From assembly GCA_030527235.1 (NCBI GenBank), contig JAUNBL010000009.1, positions 1 to 55,875 on the forward strand: DNA of 55,875 nt, written 5' to 3'. Positions 34,293 to 44,000 of the stretch are shown piece by piece. A program made the translations under genes and the position numbers. The notes under the pieces were generated by a model. It was not told where the DNA came from. It was given only the letters and a program-made list of their open reading frames with translations, and did no database searches. Source of the stretch: Clostridia bacterium. Lineage in GTDB: Bacteria > Bacillota > Clostridia > UMGS1883. Each line of letters starts with the position of its first letter. Positions within the stretch are counted from its first letter, which is position 1.

Positions 34293-34314
34293 AAAAAGCG
34301 AATGTTATTATAAT
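34286..34314 (+). promoter_or_regulatory. Promoter for glyA
   Basis: TTGTAA (34286–34291), 17-base spacer, TATAAT (34309–34314). Confidence 0.7.
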
Positions 34315-34350
34315 TAAAATAAAGTTTTTTTGAAAGAGGGATTGATTGTG

Positions 34351-35592
34351 ATGAATCTTGACGCCGTCAAAATCGTTGACCCTGCTGTTGCGGAGGCAAT
34401 TGAAAATGAGCTGGGTCGCCAACGCGACAAAATCGAGCTTATTGCATCCGAAAACTTTGTAAGCGCTGCCGTTTTGCAGGCTATGGGTACGCCGCTCACA
34501 AACAAATATGCCGAAGGTTATCCGGGGAAACGCTATTATGGCGGATGTGAATATGTTGATGTTGTGGAAAATCTCGCTATAGAGCGCGCCAAGGAGTTGT
34601 TTGGTGCAGAGCATGCCAATGTTCAGCCGCATAGCGGAGCGCAGGCAAACATGGCGGTATTTTTTGCAGTTCTCAACCCAGGAGATACAGTGCTTTCCAT
34701 GAGCCTTGCACACGGCGGACACCTTTCGCACGGAAGTCCCGTTAATATGTCTGGGAAATATTTTAACATTGTGCCGTATGGTGTGACTCAAGACGAACAG
34801 GTTATAGATTATGACGATTTGCGCGCTAAAGCTATTGAATGCCGACCCAAGCTTATTCTTGCAGGAGCAAGTGCGTATCCAAGGACGATAGATTTTGAGA
34901 AGTTTGCAGCTATTGCAAAAGAAGTAGGCGCGTATCTTTTAGTTGATATGGCTCATATTGCGGGACTGGTTGCGGCAGGTCTTCACCCTAACCCTGTGCC
35001 TTACGCCGATTTTGTGACGACGACAACACATAAAACGCTCCGCGGTCCCCGCGGCGGGATGATACTTTGTAAAGAAGAACATGCGAAGGCGATAAACAAA
35101 GCCATTTTTCCGGGAATACAGGGCGGTCCGTTGATGCATGTTATCGCCGCAAAGGCGGTTTGCTTTAAGGAGGCGCTTTCGCAAGAGTTTAAGGAGTATC
35201 AGCTTCAGATAAAGAAAAATGCTTTTGGACTTGCGTCAGCGCTTACAGAACGTGGTTTCAAGCTTGTTTCCGGCGGTACGGACAATCATCTCATGCTGGT
35301 AGACTTAAGAGACTTTTCTATTACGGGCAAAGATGCGGAGCACAGGCTTGATGAGGTAGGTATCACCGTTAATAAAAACGCAATACCGTTTGACCCTGAA
35401 AGCCCTTTTATCACGAGTGGAATCCGCATAGGCACTCCGGCAGTCACAACACGCGGAATGAAAGAAGAAGATATGAAGGTAATTGCTCGGCTTATTTATG
35501 ATACGCTTGCCCGCTTTGATACGGAGCGTCAGAATGTTATCGACGGCGTGAAGGAGCTTTGCGATGCCTATCCGCTTTACAAAGCGTTATGA
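34351..35592 (+). CDS. glyA: Serine hydroxymethyltransferase
   Basis: GlyA interconverts serine and glycine and supplies methylene-THF, the substrate of the MTHFR fusion at 3428. The PLP-lysine motif [16 protein letters not shown] lies near residue 227. [20 protein letters not shown] and [12 protein letters not shown] are standard. It has 413 residues. ATG 34351 is 10 bases after AAAGAGGG; GTG 34348 is nearly as good. The stop overlaps the rarA start (ATGA). Confidence 0.97.
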   Translation: MNLDAVKIVDPAVAEAIENELGRQRDKIELIASENFVSAAVLQAMGTPLTNKYAEGYPGKRYYGGCEYVDVVENLAIERAKELFGAEHANVQPHSGAQANMAVFFAVLNPGDTVLSMSLAHGGHLSHGSPVNMSGKYFNIVPYGVTQDEQVIDYDDLRAKAIECRPKLILAGASAYPRTIDFEKFAAIAKEVGAYLLVDMAHIAGLVAAGLHPNPVPYADFVTTTTHKTLRGPRGGMILCKEEHAKAINKAIFPGIQGGPLMHVIAAKAVCFKEALSQEFKEYQLQIKKNAFGLASALTERGFKLVSGGTDNHLMLVDLRDFSITGKDAEHRLDEVGITVNKNAIPFDPESPFITSGIRIGTPAVTTRGMKEEDMKVIARLIYDTLARFDTERQNVIDGVKELCDAYPLYKAL

Positions 35593-36881
35593 ATTCCCCG
35601 CTTGCAGACAGGATACGGCCCGATTCACTCGATGCCATTGTAGGACAGATTCATCTGTTAGGCGAGGGGAAAGTGCTTAGAAATATATTGGAAACGGGCA
35701 ATATCCCGAACATGATTTTTTACGGACCTTCAGGGACGGGCAAGACGACTGTTGCTAATATTGCTGCGCTGCGCGCAAATAAGAGGCTATATCGCTTAAA
35801 TGCAACAAATGCGTCTGTGGCCGATATAAAAGCGGTTGTAAACGATGCGGAGAATCTCTTAGGACAAAACGGAGTCTTGTTATATTTAGATGAGATACAA
35901 AATTTCAACAAAAAGCAGCAGCAGTCGCTTCTTGAATGTATTGAAACGGGAAAGGTAACTCTGATTGCTGCGACGACAGAAAACCCCTACTTTTATGTTT
36001 ACAATGCAATTTTGTCGCGTTCAACGGTGTTTGAATTTTTGCCTGTTGATGCCGAGGATATTGAGATTGCCTTAACGCGTGCGGTAGACATTCTTACTGA
36101 AGAATATAATCTCACTGTTGACACAGATGCGCTGCGTCATATTGCAGACACATCTGCGGGCGATGTCAGAAAAGCGCTGAATACTTTAGAAATATCACTT
36201 ACGGCGACGCGTCCGGACAGTGACGGGGCTATTCATATTACACTTGATACGATTGAGGAAACTACGGCAAAAAAAGCGTTTCGGCATGACCGAGATGGCG
36301 ATAGTCATTACGATGTTCTAAGCGCACTGCAAAAATCCGTGCGTGGGAGTGATGCTGATGCAGCTTTGCATTACGCTGCGCGTTTGCTCGCGGCGGGGGA
36401 TTTGGCGAGCTTATGCCGAAGAATTCTTGTTATTGCCGCTGAGGATGTAGGCCTTGCATATCCGCAGGCAATTACGGTGACAAAAGCGTGTGTTGACGCT
36501 GCGCTCCAGCTGGGGCTTCCTGAGGCGAGAATCCCGCTTGCCGAAGCGGTGATTTTGCTTTCCACCGCGCCTAAATCAAACAGTGTCATATGCGCCATTG
36601 ACGAAGCAATGCATGATGTGGAAAACACGCAAACGGGTGACATTCCGCTTCATCTTAAGGATTCGCACTATAGCGGCGCCAAGAAACTCGGCAGAGGTGA
36701 GGCGTATAAATATCCTCATAATTATGCCGACAATTATATTGAGCAGCAGTATCTTCCGGATAAAATAAAAGGGAAAAAGTATTACAAGTTCGGGAATAAT
36801 AAGAACGAACAAGCTGCACGAGCCTATTGGAGCGCTATAAAAGAAAGAAAAAACTTGACAAAAAAAAGTAAACCGGAGTAA
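35589..36881 (+). CDS. rarA: Replication-associated recombination protein RarA
   Basis: RarA/MgsA is an AAA+ ATPase acting at stalled replication forks. The clamp-loader-type N-terminus is [22 protein letters not shown], Walker A is [10 protein letters not shown], and Walker B is [10 protein letters not shown]. The C-terminal helical domain carries [21 protein letters not shown] and the terminal [10 protein letters not shown]. It has 430 residues. The ATG is coupled to the glyA stop. The end overlaps a promoter for the next gene. Confidence 0.94.
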   Translation: MNSPLADRIRPDSLDAIVGQIHLLGEGKVLRNILETGNIPNMIFYGPSGTGKTTVANIAALRANKRLYRLNATNASVADIKAVVNDAENLLGQNGVLLYLDEIQNFNKKQQQSLLECIETGKVTLIAATTENPYFYVYNAILSRSTVFEFLPVDAEDIEIALTRAVDILTEEYNLTVDTDALRHIADTSAGDVRKALNTLEISLTATRPDSDGAIHITLDTIEETTAKKAFRHDRDGDSHYDVLSALQKSVRGSDADAALHYAARLLAAGDLASLCRRILVIAAEDVGLAYPQAITVTKACVDAALQLGLPEARIPLAEAVILLSTAPKSNSVICAIDEAMHDVENTQTGDIPLHLKDSHYSGAKKLGRGEAYKYPHNYADNYIEQQYLPDKIKGKKYYKFGNNKNEQAARAYWSAIKERKNLTKKSKPE

Positions 36882-36884
36882 AAT
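36855..36884 (+). promoter_or_regulatory. SigA-type promoter for first small lipoprotein
   Basis: TTGACA (36855–36860), 18-base spacer, TAAAAT (36879–36884); the -10 overlaps the rarA stop. Confidence 0.7.
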
Positions 36885-36917
36885 AGCAACTGAAAAATTC
36901 AGGAGGTGTATTTGACT

Positions 36918-37313
36918 GTGAAAAAAGCAATCAGTGTGATTCTTGTGATTTCCATCTTTGTGCTTGGATTTTCCGCTTGCGGACAGAAAACGGTTAACCT
37001 CGACGCTGTAAATGATGCACTTGAGAACACGGCCACTGTATACGGAGGCGTTTATGAGGTGGTCAGCGCGAACGGAAGCGTAGAAAATATTGATGACCTT
37101 GACGTGATTTATCAGCAATATAAGGACATACAGGCTGAAGTTGAAGAGGGTAACATTACGCAGGAGCGCGCAGACGAAATTGTGACAGAGCTTACGGAAA
37201 TTTCGAACGGGATGAATAGCATAAACGAAGCCGTTATTGATAAAATGAACACCTTGGCGCCGGAATTTGTAAGCGAGGCAACTGAAGCTGTTGTTGCTAC
37301 AGAAGCCGAGTAG
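36918..37313 (+). CDS. Small lipoprotein, paralogue A
   Basis: This is a secreted lipoprotein of about 131 residues. The signal peptide KKAISVILVISIFVLGFSAC ends in a lipobox Cys. The mature part is acidic and helical (DAVNDALENTATVYGGVYEV, then QQYKDIQAEVEEGN). It resembles the gene at 37434 in the lipobox region and in the N.AL…VY..V(Y/F) pattern, so the two look like diverged tandem copies. Function is unknown. Start choice: GTG 36918 opens the signal peptide, while TTG 36912 is closer to the AGGAGG ribosome binding site. Confidence 0.72.
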   Translation: MKKAISVILVISIFVLGFSACGQKTVNLDAVNDALENTATVYGGVYEVVSANGSVENIDDLDVIYQQYKDIQAEVEEGNITQERADEIVTELTEISNGMNSINEAVIDKMNTLAPEFVSEATEAVVATEAE

Positions 37314-37328
37314 TTCGCCTTAGCAGAT

Positions 37329-37353
37329 AAAAGACGCCCGCGAGGCGTCTTTT
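37329..37353 (+). terminator. Terminator between the two lipoprotein genes
   Basis: AAAAGACGCC and GGCGTCTTTT form a 10-bp stem around CGCGA, followed by T/A. Confidence 0.85.
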
Positions 37354-37433
37354 AATTAAAAGTTTTCAAAAACAAGAATGTAAAACGAGCTTTGGAGTAA
37401 AAATAGAATATAAAGACGAAAGGGGTAATATGT

Positions 37434-38054
37434 ATGAGAAGAATTTTTGTGCTTATTTTGGCGGCAATGCTTTGTGTGGGAGCTTTTTCCTCATGCGCGA
37501 AAAAAACAGATATGTCAAAGGTCAACGCTGCGCTGGAAAAAGCGCAGGCTGTATATGACGATGTTTTTGACACTATAAGTCAAAAAGGCGATGATGATGA
37601 CAAAAGAGCTTTGTCAGAGCTTGACGCGAGGCTAAAAGAATTAAGGAGTGAGACGGAGCGGGGCGCGGAGGATGAGGTGCGTGTCGCAGAGATGATTATT
37701 GAAATCGGAAGCATAGAAACGGAAATGAGTGAAATCGGTGATATTGTGCTTGAAAAAACCGCCGTAGCGGCGACTGATGAACAACTTTCGACATTTAAGG
37801 CTCGTCTCGAATTGATAAACGGGAAGGTTTCCGAAATAGAAAAAAGCGCAAAGGCGGCAGGTGCGGAAGCAGTCAGCATGATAGTTGATATTAAAATTGG
37901 CTTGGAAGAAGTGGCGGACAATTTTGCGGATGATGCGGAAGAAGCTGTTACAGACCTTCAGCTGAGCCGAATTGGTGATACGCTTGATTCTATTGAAAAA
38001 TTGATTTCAGAACTTGAGGAGCATATTAAAACAAAAATCGGAGCGGGCGAGTAA
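37434..38054 (+). CDS. Small lipoprotein, paralogue B
   Basis: This is a 206-residue lipoprotein. The signal MRRIFVLILAAMLCVGAFSS ends at a lipobox Cys. A long, highly charged helical region follows with Glu/Lys-rich heptad-like patterns (DARLKELRSETERGAEDE; ARLELINGKVSEIEKSAKA), suggesting an extended coiled coil outside the membrane. It is a longer relative of the gene at 36918. No family was recognised. GGGG precedes the ATG at normal spacing; no good promoter was found between the terminator and the start. Confidence 0.72.
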   Translation: MRRIFVLILAAMLCVGAFSSCAKKTDMSKVNAALEKAQAVYDDVFDTISQKGDDDDKRALSELDARLKELRSETERGAEDEVRVAEMIIEIGSIETEMSEIGDIVLEKTAVAATDEQLSTFKARLELINGKVSEIEKSAKAAGAEAVSMIVDIKIGLEEVADNFADDAEEAVTDLQLSRIGDTLDSIEKLISELEEHIKTKIGAGE

Positions 38055-38072
38055 ATACGGAGATGATCGTTT

Positions 38073-38549
38073 GTGCAAAAGACGAATGTAATGCGTATTT
38101 TAGAGCAAAATAGAATCATGTACGAAGCTCGTGAGTACAGTGTGGACGAGAACGATTTGTCGGGCATAAGTGTCGCAAAAAAAATTGGCATTAACGCAGA
38201 TGCTGTATTCAAAACAATTGTGCTTAAAGGCGATAAAAAAGGATATTGTGTTTTTTGTTTGCCGGTTGCATGGGAAATCGATTTGAAAAAAGCAGCTAAG
38301 CTGACAGGAGACAAGAGTTTGTCGCCGCTTGCGGTCAAGGAGCTTTTGCCGATTACGGGTTATATCCGCGGAGGAGTCAGCCCGATAGGGATGAAGAAAA
38401 TGTTTCCGGTGTGCTTCGAGGAAACCGCCGTACTGCACGAAGAAATTTCAATAAGCGCCGGATGCAGAGGGTGCCAACTGATAGTAAACCCCAATGCTGT
38501 TATCACGCTCTTGAAGGCAAGCCTGGCGGATTTTGCGGAGGTAGTCTAA
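38073..38549 (+). CDS. ybaK: Cys-tRNA(Pro)/aminoacyl-tRNA deacylase, YbaK family
   Basis: YbaK-type proteins hydrolyse mischarged Cys-tRNA(Pro). The 158-residue protein has the family motifs DAVFKTIVLKGDKKG (substrate-binding Lys), GYIRGGVSPIGMKK and the C-terminal CQLIVNPNAVITLLKA. The start is GTG 38073, with GGAG 10 bases upstream. The stop is two bases before the transporter start. Confidence 0.9.
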   Translation: MQKTNVMRILEQNRIMYEAREYSVDENDLSGISVAKKIGINADAVFKTIVLKGDKKGYCVFCLPVAWEIDLKKAAKLTGDKSLSPLAVKELLPITGYIRGGVSPIGMKKMFPVCFEETAVLHEEISISAGCRGCQLIVNPNAVITLLKASLADFAEVV

Positions 38550-38551
38550 GC

Positions 38552-39433
38552 TTGAAAATTAACGCTCAAACTGTGCGCACATGTGCGAAAATGTCAATCC
38601 TGTTGGCAACTGTAATATGGGGGAGTTCATTTTTTATAATGAAGGACACGCTGGAATCGGTGGATATTCTCCGCCTTCTTGCGATTCGGTTTTCGATAGC
38701 CGCCGTTTTGCTTGCACTGCTTTTTATCTCGAAACTGCGGCTTTTAGACTGGGGATACATCCGTGACGGGTCGTTTTTCGGTGCGCTTCTTTTCGCCGCA
38801 TATGTGATTCAGACATACGGGCTTCGTTTTACTACGCCTGGAAAAAACGCTTTCCTAACGGCGGTCTACTGCCTTATTGTGCCGCTCTTTGGGTGGATAT
38901 TTACCAAGCGCGCGCCTACGCGCGATAGCGCACTTGCCGCTTTTTTATGTATCTGCGGTATTGCACTTGTTTCGCTTTCCGGCGGCGAGATGTCAAGTAT
39001 GGGAAAGGGCGATGCAATGAGTCTTTTAGGTGGGTTTTTCTTTGCCGCTCATATCTATGCCGTTTCGCGCCTTTTACGGGGGCGCGATGTGATTTTGATT
39101 ACAACTGTTCAGTTTGCGTCCGCCGCTGTGTTGGCATGGCTGTTTGGAGCGTTTTTCGCTGATTCCGGCGCCGTGATTTTGAGTGGAGGCGCGCTCGTGA
39201 GCTTGCTGTATCTCGGCATCTTTGCGACAGCCGCAACTCTCCTGCTGCAAAACATGGGTCAAAAATATCTTCCTGCGCCGACTACTGCGCTGCTCTTGAG
39301 CCTCGAAGCGGTGTTCGGGGTGCTGTTTTCTGTGGTTTTTTTCGGCGAAAGACCTACACTGCGTCTGCTGATTGGTTTTGCACTGATATTTGGAGCGATA
39401 TTCGTTTCTGAAGGAAAAAGAAAGGAAGTTTGA
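38552..39433 (+). CDS. EamA/DMT-family transporter
   Basis: This is a 293-residue transporter with ten predicted helices in two EamA repeats. Typical sequence is SILLATVIWGSSFFIMKDTL at the start and TALLLSLEAVFGVLFSVVFF near the end. The substrate is unknown (amino acid or metabolite exporters are common). I chose TTG 38552 because GGAGGT lies 9 bases upstream. Longer in-frame starts overlap ybaK, and ATG 38591 would be shorter. Confidence 0.86.
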   Translation: MKINAQTVRTCAKMSILLATVIWGSSFFIMKDTLESVDILRLLAIRFSIAAVLLALLFISKLRLLDWGYIRDGSFFGALLFAAYVIQTYGLRFTTPGKNAFLTAVYCLIVPLFGWIFTKRAPTRDSALAAFLCICGIALVSLSGGEMSSMGKGDAMSLLGGFFFAAHIYAVSRLLRGRDVILITTVQFASAAVLAWLFGAFFADSGAVILSGGALVSLLYLGIFATAATLLLQNMGQKYLPAPTTALLLSLEAVFGVLFSVVFFGERPTLRLLIGFALIFGAIFVSEGKRKEV

Positions 39434-39438
39434 TTTTG

Positions 39439-40065
39439 ATGATGAAAGTACTGTTACTTAACGGAAGTCCGCACAAGGAAGGATGCACATACACTGCGCT
39501 TGCCGAGGTGGCAAAAGGCCTTGCCCAACAGGGAGTCGAGAGCGAAATTTTGCATGTGGGCGGTGCAAATGTGAGCGGCTGCATGGCGTGCGGCGGATGC
39601 AGAAAGACCGGAAAATGTGTTTTTAATAACGATGAGGTTAATGCTGTTGCAGAGCGCATAGAGGAATACAGCGGGTTTGTTGTGGGTTCTCCGGTTCATT
39701 ATGCCGCGGCGTCCGGCGCTATAACAAGTTTTCTTGACCGGCTGTTTTACATATGCTCGTCAAAAATGGCATTAAAACCGGGCGCCGCCATTGTCAGCTG
39801 CAGACGCGCCGGTACAAGCGCAACACTTGACCAGCTTAATAAGTATTTCACTATAGCAAATATGCCTGTAGTATCATCACAGTATTGGAATATGGTACAT
39901 GGCTCAACGCCGGAGGAAGTAAAAAAGGACGAAGAAGGACTTCAAACCATGCGCGTGCTGGGCAGAAACATGGCGTGGCTTATAAGGTCTATAGAGGCGG
40001 GAAAAAACGCTGGAATAGCGCCGCCGGAGCGAGAGGAAAGAAAGTGGACTAACTTTATACGTTGA
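39439..40065 (+). CDS. Flavodoxin-like NAD(P)H-dependent FMN reductase
   Basis: This is a 208-residue flavoprotein of the NADPH-dependent FMN reductase family. The phosphate-binding loop is LLLNGSPHKEGCTYTAL, followed by a Cys-rich CMACGGCRKTGKC and the flavin-contact motif VVGSPVHYAAASGAITSFLDR. Members reduce flavins, quinones or iron complexes. Start ATG 39439 (or ATG 39442) follows AAAGGAAG. It overlaps nothing and is closed by a bidirectional terminator. Confidence 0.88.
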   Translation: MMKVLLLNGSPHKEGCTYTALAEVAKGLAQQGVESEILHVGGANVSGCMACGGCRKTGKCVFNNDEVNAVAERIEEYSGFVVGSPVHYAAASGAITSFLDRLFYICSSKMALKPGAAIVSCRRAGTSATLDQLNKYFTIANMPVVSSQYWNMVHGSTPEEVKKDEEGLQTMRVLGRNMAWLIRSIEAGKNAGIAPPEREERKWTNFIR

Positions 40066-40068
40066 AAT

Positions 40069-40109
40069 AAAAAACTTGACGCATATTTGAAGGCGTCAAG
40101 TTTTTTTTG
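40069..40109. terminator. Bidirectional terminator
   Basis: ACTTGACGC and GCGTCAAGT form the stem, flanked by an A run and a T8 run. It serves the plus-strand reductase and the minus-strand stalk-domain gene. Confidence 0.9.
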
Positions 40110-40111
40110 TT

Positions 40112-40996
40112 CTAAACTGTACCGTCATCCGTCGGAGTTTCAGGGGCGGGAGCTTCAAGGGTGCCTATTACGCGCAGTGTATATGAGGCGTTAATTTGCG
40201 AGTTGGAAAGCGTGAGTGGAATTTCAAACCAAAAATACTCAGTTTCCCCCATGTCGTTTAATATAAGTTCTCCAACGCAAAAGCCATACTTAAGTGAGAA
40301 AATTTCTGAGTCTGCCACTGTTTCGACAGGCAGTGCATCATTCAGATTGTCAAGCGATGTAATTTCGCCTAAGATACCCAAACGTTTTTCGTCTTCGGTG
40401 ACTGCGAATGTGTTGTCTGCGTGCAGCGCAGGGAAAACATCCTCAAACTTTAGAGAAATGTTCTCTGTCCAAAGAGTCTCAGTGGTGTCGGCTTTAAGCA
40501 AAACATCAACCGAAACGGCACGTTTTGCGCAAACGGCAAGCGCCGAGGATACAGACTCAAAAACTTCCGCAGATGTCGGCGTACTGATGAACACACGATG
40601 AGCCACTGAATCCCAAACGACACTTTTCCCAAACGCCTCTCCAATCGCACGTACAGGCAGATAGGTGAGGTCATGGCGAATGACAGGATAAACGTTTTTT
40701 CCGTTAACATCCGTGCCGAGAAACGGGATGCCGTTTATGACAATATTAACGTGTTCGCCAAGAGCGGCATTTTTTGTTTCTTCGCCGATGTAAACTGTTC
40801 GCGTATCGTTATCCCAGAAAACGGTTTGCCCGAGTGATTCGCAAATAGCCCGTAATGGCGCGTATGTAGTTCCACCCTCAAGGAAGGTATTTTCTCCGAT
40901 GTTTTTACCATCGACAATAACACTGACGGAGGAATCTCCCAACACCGGAAGTGGAATTAATGCGCATGTAAGAAGTATGAGCAAGATTTTTCTCAT
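40112..40996 (-). CDS. Secreted copper amine oxidase N-terminal-like (stalk) domain protein
   Basis: This is a 294-residue secreted protein. The signal peptide RKILLILLTCALIPLPVLGD is followed by two stalk-type repeats. The first has TTYAPLRAICESLGQTVFWD and RTVYIG; the second has LTYLPVRAIGEAFGKSVVWD and RVFIS. These Cu_amine_oxidN1 domains are common wall-associated modules and are not enzymatic. The C-terminal ~130 residues are unassigned. ATG 40996 follows CCGGAGGCAGCACG. It lies 22 bases after the giant GH16 gene on the same strand, so it is co-transcribed and may help attach or stabilise that enzyme at the surface. Confidence 0.83.
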   Translation of the reverse strand: MRKILLILLTCALIPLPVLGDSSVSVIVDGKNIGENTFLEGGTTYAPLRAICESLGQTVFWDNDTRTVYIGEETKNAALGEHVNIVINGIPFLGTDVNGKNVYPVIRHDLTYLPVRAIGEAFGKSVVWDSVAHRVFISTPTSAEVFESVSSALAVCAKRAVSVDVLLKADTTETLWTENISLKFEDVFPALHADNTFAVTEDEKRLGILGEITSLDNLNDALPVETVADSEIFSLKYGFCVGELILNDMGETEYFWFEIPLTLSNSQINASYTLRVIGTLEAPAPETPTDDGTV

Positions 40997-41018
40997 CGTG
41001 CTGCCTCCGGCGGAAATA

Positions 41019-44000
41019 TTAATAATACTGATAGGAGCGGAACCACTGCAGTTGAAGTCCCGTATTCCACACGGTTGTATCATCCGGCTCGGATTCCCAT
41101 GCCCCCATACCTGTGTTTAGTATTAGGTACATGTTTTTCTGATATGAGGTGTCCGGCGCTGTGAAATAAAGAGAGCCATTAATATACATTTTCATGTAAT
41201 CGTAACCCCAATCAAGCGTGAAGGTATTCCATGTGGTGCGAAGGTCGTTAGAAGTGTATTCCCATCCCGCGCCTTCTGTACCGCCGTGAGTCGCTGTATA
41301 CCAGGTGTATCCGCCCTTGCTTGAAAGGAATTCAAAGATATCAGTTTCGGGCGGCCACGAATCGCGCCCGTTAATCCAAAATGCAGTCCAGTAGCCCCTC
41401 GGACTGTTAGGCTGTTTGAAACTGCCCTCAAGATACGAGCCGCGGTTATAAACCTTGCTGTTAATGCTTATCACGCCGACATACGCCTTATAGTAGCGCC
41501 ATACGTTATTAATGGTATCCTGATAGCCGGTAGAGCCTTTGGAATTCTTAATCCACTTTCCGCGTTGGTCGGTGGCGATAAGACTGACGTTGCCATTTTC
41601 AACGACAATATTTGAGTCGTTTGCCACACCGCTGTGGTTATGGTAATTTGTGTACCACGGATATCCTTTATACCATTGTGAGGATATTGATGTGCCGCGG
41701 AAGGAGTCCGAAACGTAGCTCACAGACTCGTCACGGATAAAGAAACTGCACGCTTTGAACGTAGATGAGGAATAATTCGTTACTTTAAGTGTGGAATTGT
41801 TGTTGTAAAGGTACAAGTCATTGCCCTGTGAACTCTGCAGGAAAGACTTATAAGAATATGCATCAGAATTAGATACGCCGAGAGCGTGTACCTTATAGAA
41901 AGTTGCCGCCTTACGGAAGGCTTCGGAGTCATCGTTCTTCTGAATGGTAACGCTCCAGTCGCTGTTCACGCAGAGAAAATATCCGGGCATATTGAGCGGC
42001 TGGAGAGATACGCAGTCGCTGTCATAAAGTCCGCGCCGCTCTATAAAGCGTGTATAGTAGGGATTGGTGCCGCTTTTGAATGTCGGTGAGCTGCCTTCAG
42101 ATGCAGAGAATACGAGGAATGTGCCGTTGCTCTGAGAATACTCAAACCTCACAGGTCCGCCTGTTGCGCGCTGCGATATTTTTTCAACTCCCGTGTCCAC
42201 TACCTTAATGTTGGCAACATAGATGTTGGAAGTTGTTCCGACTCCCGTGTTAAATATGAGTTTATTTATCGGGTTTTGCGTCCAGTCGTTTGTAAACGTG
42301 GAATCGGAACCTTGCGTAGGCAAGGTAAGCGTTTTTGACTGTGTTACGGAACCGTCGGAGATTCTGACTGTAATCTGTGAGAGAATCGGGTTGTAAGAGA
42401 GCTTTACATTCCAAATAGCGTTATACTTAAACCTGTTCGAGCTTGTACCTACTCCGGCGCTTTGAGAACCTTTATTGTATTGTATGGAGTTATAGTAATT
42501 AAACTGCATACCATCGCTTTGGGGACTGAACCTCATTTGCAGAGCAAGCGGATGTGAAACATCGTCTCCGCCGGAGTTTGCGCCGCGTCCGAGCGAGAAG
42601 CCGCTGTACTCGCCTGCTGTAGGCGCGTACATATCAAATGTTATTTCGTAGACGTTTGTTCCGCTTAACTCAGGAATGTCTACATAGACAAATTCCCCTC
42701 CGCTGCCGCGGCTGACCGTAGTTTCTCGACCGACATTGTCAAAAAGGTGAAGAGCTTTTACTCTATTGCCGAGACCGGCGGCTTGTGGCAAATTCACAAT
42801 ATCGGCATAGAGCTGTGAACCCAGTGCCGGAACATATTCCATATCGGCCCCTTCATTAATCGGAGCGGCAAAGACTGACTGCGATGAATCGGTAGAAATC
42901 TCGTCTCCGTCTATAAACTCGTACAGAGCATCTTCCAGCAGAGTAACGGAGGAGCCGGATTCTTCGACGACATCGGGAAGCGCTTCAATAGTGAAATCCG
43001 AAACGTATATTTCGCTAATGCCGCCTGCTCCGCTTGAAAACGTGATATAGTTGAGAATATTGGATGTCCATGTCTCTGTCTTTGTGCGTTCAGCGTCCAG
43101 ATTGTTAAAGTTGATTAGAGCAGTTTCGGTTATTGTGCCATCGTTTATCGTCGCCTCCACAACAGCCGCATCCTCTCTTACAAGAAGCTCTACATCCCAC
43201 ACCGTGTTTGCCGTAAACGGCGTTGAAACACCCATGCAGTCAGACAGAGAGCCATCGTTAAACATGGTGGAGCGTATCGTTTTAACTTTTAGGTTACTCC
43301 TTCCGGAGGCGGCCAGTCGAAGCTGAACTGCGCACGGGTGCGTATTGTCCGCACCGCCGGTGGGCCGACCGGCGGAAAGAGTGATGCCCGCCCAGTCCGG
43401 AGAATAGAATTGCTCGCCTACCGTAGTGGGAACATACCACTTGAACTTAATTTTGTAGTTGGATGAAGGTGCGCTGTATTTTCGGAACACTCCGATTGCA
43501 CCGGCGCTGTCGCTTCCTTCATCGTAGCGCGTAGCCTCATCGTAAATATGAAGTGCGCTGTAATCAGACTTCATTATCTCCGGCGCGTCCGTAAAATCAG
43601 CGTAAAGCTTGGAACCGGTAGAGGGTGTGTAATCTGTGAACGTTTCCTCGTTAAGCGCATTAGCGCCCCAATATGCGTTGGCAGCGCTTTCGTTCGTGCT
43701 CAGGCTGCGCCCGGAAAGGGATGCCCATTCATCAGGTGACACACTTACATCCGGCGTTTCAAGCGATGTTCCGTAAGCCTCAAATGCCGTCACACTGAAC
43801 CAGCGGTCGCTCCTTGTTTCAATACCGCTGCTTGTTATTACGGAAGATTCCCAGCCCCAGCCGGAGAGTTTTACGTAGCGGGCCTCAATCTCATTAAAAG
43901 TATAGTATTCAATCTGTGCGGTCTGTCCGGAAGATTTGCGCTTTGTGACAACGGTCTGCCAGCTATCGCCGTCCGGGGACACTTCTATTTCAAAGATTGA

